NCBI GenBank assembly: GCA_964546645.1
Contig: CAZJKM010000002.1
Location: 20,648 to 84,647, forward strand
Direction of reading: 5' to 3'
Length of the DNA stretch: 64,000 nt
Origin: A37T11 sp964546645
Lineage (GTDB): Bacteria; Bacteroidota; Bacteroidia; Sphingobacteriales; Sphingobacteriaceae
Under the pieces are notes generated by a model, which did no database searches, was not told the origin of the DNA, and was given only the letters and a program-made list of their open reading frames with translations. Below, in pieces: positions 1-8,470 of the stretch (the stretch's first letter is position 1; the number at the start of each line of letters is the position of its first letter). The translations under genes were made by a program, and so were the position numbers.

Positions 1-89
1 TTGAAACCGGATATGTCATCCGTCCGGTGCCGGAAGTACCTTCTCTGTACCACCATGCCACCCTGCTCCGTGGCCCGCCCCTCGCGTAG
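1..89 (+). CDS. C-terminal end of an upstream protein (partial)
   Basis: The reading frame entering at position 3 stays open for 28 codons and stops at TAG 87-89. The visible tail ends in LLRGPPLA. Small proteins encoded just before TonB receptors in Bacteroidota often end in a similar basic and proline-rich tail, but this is a weak resemblance from memory. The N-terminal part lies outside the window, so no function can be assigned. About 100 bases separate the stop from the TonB receptor gene, which is compatible with a shared transcript. The fragment could also be chance open sequence. Confidence 0.35.
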   Translation, partial: ETGYVIRPVPEVPSLYHHATLLRGPPLA

Positions 90-190
90 ATCCGCCGCAT
101 AACGGCTATCTATTCTTTTCGCATCTTCCCCTCGTTTTCTGCGAATGGCAGGTGCCCTGATTACAGTTTTTTTTAATCTAATACGGAGCA

Positions 191-2473
191 ATGAAATTAC
201 ATACAACGCTATTTCACATAGCTGCAGTTGCGGCTATTCTTTATACAACTATACTGCCCGCTTATGGACAAAACGGGCATATCAGCGGGCGCATCCTGCA
301 TGAAGGTCAACCGGTAGAGTTTGCCAGCGTTATGCTGCCGGCATTAAAAGCAGGCGCATCTTCTGACACCCTGGGACATTATGTGATCCGCGACATTCCT
401 GCGGGCACGTATACCCTGCGAACATCCGCTTTGGGCTATGAACCTTTCCAGGTGCGGGTAACCGTAAAACCCAAAGGCACCACCGCGCTGAACATTGAAC
501 TGACGGCGGCGGCAGGCTCGCTGAATGAAGTAGTGGTAACAGGCACTATGCGGGAGGTAAGCCGGGCAGAGAGTCCGGTTCCCGTGGAGATTTTTACCCC
601 GAAACTGTTTACTAAAAACCCTACACCAAGCCTGTTTGAAGCCATTGGAATGATCAACGGGGTGCAACCACAGCTGAACTGCAATGTCTGCAACACCGGA
701 GATATCCATATCAACGGTATGGAAGGGCCTTACACAATGATCCTGATTGACGGTATGCCTATTGTAAGTGGCCTGTCTACTGTTTACGGATTGAGCGGCA
801 TACCCAACAGCCTGGTTGAACGTATTGAAGTAGTGAAAGGGCCGGCTTCCTCCCTCTACGGATCGGAGGCGATGGGCGGTCTGATCAATGTGATCACGAA
901 AAACCCGCTGAAGGCACCGCTGCTGACCGCCGATATCTTCGGCACGGGCTGGGGTGAATACAGTGTGGATGCAGGTGCAAAGTTCCGTGCGGGCAAAGCC
1001 ACTTCACTGATGGGCGTCAATTATTTTACCTATAACAACAAAGTGGACAACAACCACGATAATTTTACGGACCTTACCCTCCAAAACCGTGTTTCTTTTT
1101 TTAATAAGTGGAATTTCGCACGGCGGGACAATAAGCTGTCAAGCCTGGCCGCCCGCTATGTCTATGAGGATCGCTGGGGAGGCGAACTGAACTGGAGGCG
1201 CTCCCTGCATCGCGGAGGCGATGAGGTGTACGGGGAAAGTATCTTTACCAAACGGGCCGAGCTGATCGGAACGTACCAGCTTCCGGGAACAGAAGATATT
1301 TACACGCAGTTTTCCTATAACTGGCACGACCAGAACTCCTATTACGGGGATGTGCCGTATATGGCTGTACAACGGGTGGCATTTGCACAGGCATACTGGG
1401 ATAGGTACCTGGACGGCGGACACAACCTGTTAGTGGGCGCCTCTTTCCGCTACACCAATTACGATGACAACACACCCGCAACAGCCTCCGCGGACGGATC
1501 TGCCAACGCGCCGGCCAATACGCCGCTGCCCGGCATATTCATACAGGATGAATGGAGTATCAGCAAGGTGAATAAACTCCTGGCCGGATACCGGTTTGAT
1601 TACGACAAGAACCATGGTGCTGTCCACTCACCCCGGGTAGCATACAAGTTGACACCCAACGCGAACAACACCTTCCGGGCGAGTTTCGGAACGGGTTTCA
1701 GAGTCGTAAACCTTTTCACGGAAGATCATGCAGCGTTAACCGGTGCCCGGGAAGTGGTCATTGTCTCTGCGCTGGACCCGGAGCGTTCCTTCAACGGGAA
1801 CCTGAATTATGTGCTGCAGATACCGACTCCCGATTTTTTCCTGGGTTTTGACATTACGGGATTTTATTCGTATTTCACGAATAAAATCGTACCTGATTTT
1901 GATACGAATCCGCAGAAAATCATTTATGATAACCTGGACGGGCACGCCGTATCACGCGGCGTGTCGCTGAACACCGACCTTGCATTTACCTTTCCTTTTA
2001 AACTACTGGCAGGAGTTACGTATATGGATGTGTACGTTAAGGAGGACGACGGGATCGGACGGCTTGAAAAAACGCAGCAACTGCATGCACCCCGGTGGAC
2101 CGGTACGTTCACCGCCAGCTACACCACCCTCGGCAATTACAGCATCGACCTTACCGGACAATGGAACGGCCCAATGCGCCTGCCGGTGCTGCCGAATGAT
2201 TACCGGCCGGAGTACTCTCCCTGGCACTGTATCATGAACCTGCAGCTGAGCAAAAAGTTCAATAAAGGGATTGAGGTGTATGGTGGCATTAAAAACCTGC
2301 TTAACTTTTTACCACGGAATCCGATCATGCGGCCGTTTGATCCCTTCGACCGGCACGTAGACGACCCGGTGAACAATCCATACGGCTATACCTTTGACCC
2401 CAGTTACAACTATGCTTCGTTGCAGGGACTCCGGGGGTTTCTGGGTATCCGGTATAACTTATTCAGGCCATGA
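191..2473 (+). CDS. TonB-dependent outer-membrane receptor
   Basis: This 760-residue protein imports an unknown ligand across the outer membrane using TonB/ExbBD energy. A signal peptide ends near residue 26. It is followed by a CarboxypepD_reg-like beta-sandwich (about 30-115), a plug domain (about 120-235, with LIDGMPIVSG and VVKGPASSLYGSEA) and a 22-strand type barrel to the end. The plug carries a CNVC motif just before GDIHINGMEG, a variant I recall from a Bacteroidota receptor subfamily. The start has a good ribosome site, GGAG five bases before ATG. The stop overlaps the start of the thioredoxin gene by 4 bp, so the two are translationally coupled. No SusD partner is present, so this is probably not a glycan SusC. 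A metal or small chelate is more likely, but this is inference. Confidence 0.93.
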   Translation: MKLHTTLFHIAAVAAILYTTILPAYGQNGHISGRILHEGQPVEFASVMLPALKAGASSDTLGHYVIRDIPAGTYTLRTSALGYEPFQVRVTVKPKGTTALNIELTAAAGSLNEVVVTGTMREVSRAESPVPVEIFTPKLFTKNPTPSLFEAIGMINGVQPQLNCNVCNTGDIHINGMEGPYTMILIDGMPIVSGLSTVYGLSGIPNSLVERIEVVKGPASSLYGSEAMGGLINVITKNPLKAPLLTADIFGTGWGEYSVDAGAKFRAGKATSLMGVNYFTYNNKVDNNHDNFTDLTLQNRVSFFNKWNFARRDNKLSSLAARYVYEDRWGGELNWRRSLHRGGDEVYGESIFTKRAELIGTYQLPGTEDIYTQFSYNWHDQNSYYGDVPYMAVQRVAFAQAYWDRYLDGGHNLLVGASFRYTNYDDNTPATASADGSANAPANTPLPGIFIQDEWSISKVNKLLAGYRFDYDKNHGAVHSPRVAYKLTPNANNTFRASFGTGFRVVNLFTEDHAALTGAREVVIVSALDPERSFNGNLNYVLQIPTPDFFLGFDITGFYSYFTNKIVPDFDTNPQKIIYDNLDGHAVSRGVSLNTDLAFTFPFKLLAGVTYMDVYVKEDDGIGRLEKTQQLHAPRWTGTFTASYTTLGNYSIDLTGQWNGPMRLPVLPNDYRPEYSPWHCIMNLQLSKKFNKGIEVYGGIKNLLNFLPRNPIMRPFDPFDRHVDDPVNNPYGYTFDPSYNYASLQGLRGFLGIRYNLFRP

Positions 2474-2934
2474 AACGGTATGCCACAACGATCATCATAC
2501 TGATACTGGCGGCTTTTTTCCAGGTCAGGGGGCAACAGCTCCCTGACCTGGACGCCAAAACAGTGCAGGAGCTGATGCACAAAGCGCCTAAACCTGTGGT
2601 GGTCCAGCTGTATACCGGCTGGTGCATGTACTGCAAAATGCAGGATCGCCAGATCCGCCGGGACAAGCAATTGCAAAAAGTACTGGCGGAAGAGGTATAC
2701 TATCTCCGGTTCGATGCGGAACGCAAAGATACCGTGAACTTCAACGGGCAAATCTATACCTATATGCGGCACGGTCCATCCGGAGGCATACACCAGCTGG
2801 CGTATGCCTTGGGGGAAAAGGAAGGCCGGATAGGCTATCCCGCATGGGTCATCCTCGACGAACGATACCAGCGGATGTTCGTACACCACGGCTTGCTGCC
2901 AACACAGACCTTACTCAAACTGCTGCTGCACTGA
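2470..2934 (+). CDS. Secreted thioredoxin-like protein
   Basis: This is a 154-residue protein with an N-terminal signal peptide (hydrophobic residues about 6-18, cleavage likely after VRGQ). A thioredoxin fold follows, with the active-site motif WCMYC at about residues 51-55 and the cis-proline region GYPAW near residue 120. The CxxC pair suggests a periplasmic thiol-disulfide role, either reducing or isomerase-like. The gene overlaps the preceding TonB receptor by 4 bp, so a functional link with that receptor is likely, possibly keeping its plug cysteines or a ligand reduced. This link is inference. The stop lies only 7 bp from the convergent sulfatase stop, so there is no room for a separate terminator. 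Confidence 0.85.
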   Translation: MKRYATTIIILILAAFFQVRGQQLPDLDAKTVQELMHKAPKPVVVQLYTGWCMYCKMQDRQIRRDKQLQKVLAEEVYYLRFDAERKDTVNFNGQIYTYMRHGPSGGIHQLAYALGEKEGRIGYPAWVILDERYQRMFVHHGLLPTQTLLKLLLH

Positions 2935-2941
2935 AACAACT

Positions 2942-5029
2942 TTATTCCTGCCGCTGCCGGCTCGTCAGGAAATTCGCTGCCGGGATGTCCGTACGGCTAC
3001 CGCCGGGTATCCGCCATTGCAGGGACACCGCTGATGTGGATACTCCCTCTTTATTCAGGAAAGAGAAAGAAAACGGATGGATACCCGCCCGTAACCGAAG
3101 CATAACCTCCTGTCTGCCGCCTGCATAGGCATCGATGGCACTGATATCATGTATACTTAACAATGCCGGCGACGCTCCGGCATCCAGATAAAAGGTATAC
3201 ACGCCGTCTGCCGGTACCTGAATATATCCCTGGTAACATATCGTATTGTTACCCGATGCTAAACGGGTGTCCGCACGGAGGCTGCTGATGATCGCTGACG
3301 CAGACAAATCTTTATCCTTTTCAGGAATCCAGGGTGTCCGACTGTGCCATTCATACCGCGTAAGCCCGGGCTGTAGTCCTTCTACCTCCACCGCCGGTAT
3401 CATTGTCTCATCATAAGGCCTTGCTGCGGCCGTGTCAGGCAAGCGGACTTGCAACACCCGGGCCTTCATTTCGCGTTGCAGGTCAGGGTACTGTGTTGCG
3501 ATATTGTGCACCTGTTGCGGATCCTTCCGTACATCGTAAATCTCGAAATCATCATCGGCCGACCGTATTTGGTAACGTACACCGGTAAAATCTCCCAACC
3601 GGATCATCTGCATCTGTCCGCGTTCTTTTCCCCGACGCTCTGGTATGAAGGCCGGATAAGTAGGCATTTTTGCCTGATGTACATATTCCGAATAAATGAG
3701 GCTGGTTGCCTGCGCCCCTTTCCCGATCAGGGACGGGAGAAGGGAAACGCCGTCTACCCCGGCGGGTGCAGGGACCCCCGCAACATCCGTAAAGGTTGGT
3801 AGCCAATCATAAGACACGTTCGGCGTTTCGACGACGGTACCGGCCCTGATCGCTCCGGGCCACCAGGCAATAGTGGAGGTGCGCAAGCCCCCTTCATACA
3901 GATCCCGCTTGATACCGTCAAACACGGCAAAGCTGTTAAAAAAGTCTGCCTCATAGGCAACAAACTGATCTTCCGGAAGATAACTTTCCTTCGACGGACC
4001 GTTATCAGAGGTGAATACCACCAGCGTATTTCGATCAATCTTCAGGTCTCTGAGCAGCTGGAGGATATCCCCTATCTGTTCATCAATACGTTTATTCACA
4101 CTCGCAAAACGCTTATACGTATCCGGCCAGTCGATCTCCGGGGTCGACGGGTCGTTATCATGGTCGTAAGTCGCCCGGGCATATTCCGGATAGACATAGG
4201 AATCGATCGTTCCGGATGCTGTATTGATCATTTTTCCCGGCTTGCCCAACCACTGCATCCCTCCCTTCAGACCACCACCTTCCGGATAGGACTGGGTAGG
4301 CAGTTGTAACCTGGCGTGAGGAGTGTCATAAGCCAGGTACATAAAAAAAGGCTTATCGGCATCAGTACCCCGCTGGTGATCGATGATATACTTCTTTGCT
4401 ACTGCCGTAAACAGATCACCGGTATAACATTTATCCAGCCCGTCGCTGACTTCCCGGTAATTTTCCCATACCTCTTTCGGCCCTTTATGAGGACCTTCCC
4501 TGGGATAATGTTCATGGCCGTCAGCGTGCCTCATATAACCATAGTAATAATCAAAGCCTCTTTTCAGCGGATGGGCCGGCCAGTCCGTATTACCTTTAAG
4601 CCTGCCCTGAAGTCCCCATTTGCCGATAGCCGCTGTTTTATAACCGGCATACCGGAGTACACCGGCCATCGTATGGTTATCTTCCAGGGCTTTATCAAAC
4701 TGGTTATTGCGCACATTTGCATGGCCCTGGCTTTTCCCCAGCAAAATAGAGGCACGCGACGGCGCACATACGGGTGCCGCACAATAATGCTGCATAAGCA
4801 TTGCCCCTTCAGCCGCCATCCGGTCGAGTACAGGTGTGTATAAACGGGGCTGGCCTGCCTTCCGGCTATTCTGGAAAAAGGCACCTATGTCACCGGAACC
4901 CAGATCGTCCATCAGGATAAAGATCATATTCGGTTTAGAAGAAGGGGCTTGCGCCCATACCATACTGGTTCCGAAGATCCCGTATAAAAGACCGGTAATT
5001 AACGTACAATACACCTGTTTCTTTTTCAT
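2942..5029 (-). CDS. Sulfatase (S1 type) with C-terminal PA14-like domain
   Basis: This 695-residue exported sulfatase hydrolyses sulfate esters, probably on glycans. After the signal peptide (to about residue 26), the metal-binding MDDLGSGD motif appears near residue 41. The modification motif CAPSR near residue 88 is the Cys-type signature whose cysteine is converted to formylglycine. The GKWGLQG and FTSDNGPS segments are also conserved in the family. Ordinary S1 sulfatases are 450-550 residues. The extra 130-residue tail contains a VPADGVYTFYLDAG-type strand pattern like PA14/GLEYA sugar-binding modules. It is transcribed downstream of a second sulfatase, 29 bp away, so the two form an operon. 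No formylglycine-generating enzyme gene is in the window. The sulfate substrate cannot be told from sequence. Confidence 0.92.
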   Translation of the reverse strand: MKKKQVYCTLITGLLYGIFGTSMVWAQAPSSKPNMIFILMDDLGSGDIGAFFQNSRKAGQPRLYTPVLDRMAAEGAMLMQHYCAAPVCAPSRASILLGKSQGHANVRNNQFDKALEDNHTMAGVLRYAGYKTAAIGKWGLQGRLKGNTDWPAHPLKRGFDYYYGYMRHADGHEHYPREGPHKGPKEVWENYREVSDGLDKCYTGDLFTAVAKKYIIDHQRGTDADKPFFMYLAYDTPHARLQLPTQSYPEGGGLKGGMQWLGKPGKMINTASGTIDSYVYPEYARATYDHDNDPSTPEIDWPDTYKRFASVNKRIDEQIGDILQLLRDLKIDRNTLVVFTSDNGPSKESYLPEDQFVAYEADFFNSFAVFDGIKRDLYEGGLRTSTIAWWPGAIRAGTVVETPNVSYDWLPTFTDVAGVPAPAGVDGVSLLPSLIGKGAQATSLIYSEYVHQAKMPTYPAFIPERRGKERGQMQMIRLGDFTGVRYQIRSADDDFEIYDVRKDPQQVHNIATQYPDLQREMKARVLQVRLPDTAAARPYDETMIPAVEVEGLQPGLTRYEWHSRTPWIPEKDKDLSASAIISSLRADTRLASGNNTICYQGYIQVPADGVYTFYLDAGASPALLSIHDISAIDAYAGGRQEVMLRLRAGIHPFSFSFLNKEGVSTSAVSLQWRIPGGSRTDIPAANFLTSRQRQE

Positions 5030-5058
5030 TTACGTCAATTTATAGTTTAATACCCTTT

Positions 5059-6594
5059 TTATTCCACTCCGCGGAGCTCACGAAAGGCATCTATCATCTC
5101 TTTCAGTTTCTCCGGATATTTTCCGGCCAGGTTTTCCTGTTGTCCGATATCATCTTTCAGGTGATATAGTTGATACTCGCCGGAGTTGCCAAGCTCAATG
5201 CCCACATTTTTACCTACGGCCGGACCGCGATACGGCGGGATCAGCACCCAGGATCCCTTGCGCAGGGCCGTTCTGGATTGGGCCTCCAATATCAGTTCGG
5301 TACGTCCTTCCGTGCGCTCCCCAAGCAAGGCTTTCAGATGATCTTCGCTATCCGTATCCTGAGGTATCCCGATATGAACCAGTTTTGCGAGAGATGCAAG
5401 AAGATCCATCTGACAAATGACCGCATCGGATACCATGGGCTTAACCCTGTTTTTCCAGTAAACGATAAAGGGAACTCTCGGACCTGCTTCAAACAGGCTG
5501 TATTTGCCACCGCGCAAAGGTCCCGAAGGGGTATGACCGCCTAACTTTTCCACGGCCTCATCGTAATATCCATCATTGACCACCGGACCGTTGTCACTGG
5601 TAAAGACGATCAGTGTATTTTCAAGTATGCCTTCATTCTCCAGGGTTTTCAGGAATTCCCCTATACACCAGTCGGCTTCGGCAATTACGTCTCCCCGCGG
5701 TCCCATTCCTGTTGCACCGACGAAACGGGGATGGGGAGTACGCGGAACATGAGGCTGTTGCATGGCGTAATACAGAAAGAAGGGTTTTCCGGCATGTTGT
5801 TGCACATATTCCTGAGCTTTAGCCAGGAACACATCAGCCATTTCCTCATCTTTCCATTTCGCTTTCTCTCCTCCTTTCATGAATCCTATGCGGGGAATGC
5901 CATTAACAATACTATTGTTATGGCCGTGATGCCATTTCATCGTCAGCAGTTCGGGATTATCCAATCCGGTCGGCTCCCCGTCGAAGTTCTTCTGGTAACT
6001 GACGGAGATCTGATCGGCAGGATCAAGGCCCACGACCCGGCCGTTTTCGATGTAAACGGTGGGAACACGATCCTGCGTGGCAGCCATTATAAAAGAATAG
6101 TCGAATCCCACGTGATTTGGCCCGGGCGCTATTTCCTCATTCCAGTCAACATGTCTTTCCCCCAGGCCCAGATGCCATTTTCCCACAACACCCGTCCGGT
6201 AACCTGCCTTTTTCAGCATGGAGGCGATCGTCAGCTGACTAGTATCAATGATCAATGGTGCGGTACCGGGCAGGATTTTCGCATCCCGGTTTCTCCAGGG
6301 ATAAATACCTGTCAGCAGGGCATACCGGCTGGGTGTACAGGTAGACGACGCAGCATAACCATCCGTAAACCGGACCCCTCCTTCAGCCAGTCTGTCCATA
6401 TGGGGTGTCCTGAGGGCCGTTGCACCATACGCGCTTACATCCCCGTAGCCCAGGTCATCCATATTTATGACAACAATATTCGGCAGCTTTTTACCCGATC
6501 CGGGCTGAGCCACGGAGCAGGTCCCGCCGCCAAACACGGCAACAACAAGGAAATAATAAAATACATTATTCATTATTTGCTTAGCTATACTCAT
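5059..6594 (-). CDS. Arylsulfatase-family sulfatase (S1 type)
   Basis: This exported sulfatase of about 511 residues shows the metal-site motif NMDDLGYGD, the formylglycine motif CTPSR, GKWHLGL and FTSDNGPV. These are the canonical order and spacing of the S1 family. The frame is open further upstream to a TTG at 6609. I chose ATG 6594 because it gives a lysine-containing n-region followed by a hydrophobic stretch (FYYFLVVAVFGGG); ATG 6573 is also possible. It is the first gene of a two-sulfatase operon. Two different sulfatases side by side suggest stepwise desulfation of one polysaccharide, although no glycoside hydrolase accompanies them here. Maturation would need an enzyme encoded elsewhere. 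Confidence 0.92.
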   Translation of the reverse strand: MSIAKQIMNNVFYYFLVVAVFGGGTCSVAQPGSGKKLPNIVVINMDDLGYGDVSAYGATALRTPHMDRLAEGGVRFTDGYAASSTCTPSRYALLTGIYPWRNRDAKILPGTAPLIIDTSQLTIASMLKKAGYRTGVVGKWHLGLGERHVDWNEEIAPGPNHVGFDYSFIMAATQDRVPTVYIENGRVVGLDPADQISVSYQKNFDGEPTGLDNPELLTMKWHHGHNNSIVNGIPRIGFMKGGEKAKWKDEEMADVFLAKAQEYVQQHAGKPFFLYYAMQQPHVPRTPHPRFVGATGMGPRGDVIAEADWCIGEFLKTLENEGILENTLIVFTSDNGPVVNDGYYDEAVEKLGGHTPSGPLRGGKYSLFEAGPRVPFIVYWKNRVKPMVSDAVICQMDLLASLAKLVHIGIPQDTDSEDHLKALLGERTEGRTELILEAQSRTALRKGSWVLIPPYRGPAVGKNVGIELGNSGEYQLYHLKDDIGQQENLAGKYPEKLKEMIDAFRELRGVE

Positions 6595-6701
6595 ATTACA
6601 ATAATACAATTATCTGATCCGGCCTTAAACTTACTCTTTTTTTGCCAGTAAAGCGACCCGGGCAACACAAAATAATATTTCACATCCCGTTTATTTTTAA
6701 C

Positions 6702-6709
6702 TATTTTTG
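6702..6709 (+). promoter_or_regulatory. Bacteroidota -7 box for the NYN RNase gene
   Basis: TATTTTTG is an exact match to the Bacteroidota sigma factor -7 consensus TAnnTTTG. Transcription would begin near 6714, leaving a leader of roughly 90 bases before ATG 6803. The -33 element is not clear (TTTC at the expected distance). Confidence 0.4.
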
Positions 6710-6802
6710 TTTGCTATAAGATTCGGGAGAACAGATCGCTGCAGGTAAAAGCCAGTCTTTTTCACCGTTCTGAATAAGCCCGTTAAGAATCGCATACACA
6801 TT

Positions 6803-8209
6803 ATGAAGCAACCTTCCTACAAATACTATACGGCAAAGAAGCTGACCGGCGGCTTACAGGTCGAACTTGGCTCGCTGGATGAATTCATCCGTTTTGCGGA
6901 GAGTAACCAGCAAAAAACCATTTTTATCTATAAGGGAAATGATGCCTCATCGTATTTCGTTATCGTACTACAGGGTGGTCTTTTCCTGCAACACACAGAA
7001 GGGTATGAGCTTTTGGAAGATTTCCTGCTTGCCCGGAAAGCAGGCTTCCCGGAAGCCGCCTCGTACTACCATGCCAAGCAGCTGAACTGCGATAACTACA
7101 CGGATTACCTGTTGGTCAAAGATAACGGCGTGCAGGATCCCGATATCATCCGCCGGATGAAAACGACGGGATTTATCGACCGCTTCGCCGATTTTACAAC
7201 ACTGCGGAAAACGAACAACACGCTACCTGAGGAGACTTCTATGGACAGCCCGTACGCCGTATTCAAATTTGCCACCGATAACGGGTTTACCAGCTACGAC
7301 ACCTTTGAAGAAGCATTAAAAGCCGGGTTCTCTGATGCTTCGGAGTACGGGATAGCACGCGAAAAGGGATATGACAACCGCCAGGAATACCAGAAGGGCG
7401 TAGCCGGAGCATTTCTGGATGCCCGGGAATACCGGGAAGCGCAATCTGCCGGGGCGGTCAACCGCCAGGAATACCTGCTATACAAGGAATTCGAACAGGG
7501 TGCAAATCATAATCTCAGCCATGATGAACGGCTCCTTCTTGGACTTCTTTCCTTGCCGGGCGGGGGCAAAAAAGTATCTATTAACAGATTATATACACAA
7601 TTTCAGGAGCAACTGGATAAATACCGCCAGCGTACCGCGGACGGGCAGTTGCCCACCTGGTTCCGCAGTACGCTCCCTGATGAAGAAGCGGTGACGGCAT
7701 TTCTGCTGACCAATGACCACGTAAAAGCATTCGGCTCGTATGATCCGGATGGGGAGTATTTTGAATTTAACCGGCTACAGGACCGCAAGGTTGTTATCGA
7801 CGGCAGTAATGTAGCGTACAACTCACAAGTTAACAAAAAAGGAATACCCCAGGTGGAAAACCTGCTCAGGATGGTACGGAAACTTCATGAAAATGGTATC
7901 CGGGATATTCTGATCGTTGTCGATGCGTCGCTGAAACACAGCCTATCGGATCCCGAGAAGCTGAAAGAATTAACCAAGCTGGCCGAATATCTGGAAGCCC
8001 CGTCAGACGTTCCGGCAGATCTGTATATCCTTGAATATGTGAAGAACAACCGGTGCCTGCTGGTTTCAAACGACACCTTCCGCGAATGGAAACGCGAAAA
8101 CCCATGGGTTTTTCAGCATATAGACTATTACCGGCTAACATTTATGATTGATGGTGAGGCCGTACTCATACCGGAACTGGAAAGAAAAGCAGACACCGGT
8201 TCAAGGTAA
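6803..8209 (+). CDS. Zc3h12a-like NYN-domain ribonuclease with helical repeats
   Basis: This 468-residue protein is cytoplasmic, with no signal peptide. The C-terminal third is a PIN/NYN fold of the Zc3h12a (Regnase) type. VVIDGSNVAYN contains D333, IVVDAS contains D374, and LLVSNDTFREW contains N423-D424. These acidic residues are where the metal-dependent RNase site lies in the family. Residues about 70-240 carry degenerate repeats of roughly 12 and 24 residues of the form A-x-K-A-G-F-x-D-A-x-E-Y. These resemble a helical scaffold and could bind RNA or a partner. Residues 1-65 form a separate unassigned domain. The gene stands alone, with its own promoter box at 6702. RNA cleavage is predicted from the family; the substrate is unknown. 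Confidence 0.75.
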   Translation: MKQPSYKYYTAKKLTGGLQVELGSLDEFIRFAESNQQKTIFIYKGNDASSYFVIVLQGGLFLQHTEGYELLEDFLLARKAGFPEAASYYHAKQLNCDNYTDYLLVKDNGVQDPDIIRRMKTTGFIDRFADFTTLRKTNNTLPEETSMDSPYAVFKFATDNGFTSYDTFEEALKAGFSDASEYGIAREKGYDNRQEYQKGVAGAFLDAREYREAQSAGAVNRQEYLLYKEFEQGANHNLSHDERLLLGLLSLPGGGKKVSINRLYTQFQEQLDKYRQRTADGQLPTWFRSTLPDEEAVTAFLLTNDHVKAFGSYDPDGEYFEFNRLQDRKVVIDGSNVAYNSQVNKKGIPQVENLLRMVRKLHENGIRDILIVVDASLKHSLSDPEKLKELTKLAEYLEAPSDVPADLYILEYVKNNRCLLVSNDTFREWKRENPWVFQHIDYYRLTFMIDGEAVLIPELERKADTGSR

Positions 8210-8470
8210 GTAAACCGGCGTATTGCCCGATTGTTTACTATTATTGTGAAAAAAAATGTTAAATTTTATCGTCTGTATAATAAATTTACTTTCTTTGTGT
8301 TTCTTATACGTGTATAACCCGCCCAATCGGCTATTACATGCCCGGTCAGGTTATCATCAGGAATCGGTGGTGTGCCGGCTTTAATTCAGTGATAATCAAC
8401 ACCGGCAACTTAACTAAAATAGGAAGAATGCATATCGTTGCGTCGATATGAGGAAAACCTGAAAGTAAAC

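Noticed and set aside
5731..6651. 306-codon open frame on the plus strand
   Set aside because: It lies entirely antisense to the sulfatase with complete catalytic motifs, has no ribosome site and no recognisable domain; it is a shadow frame.
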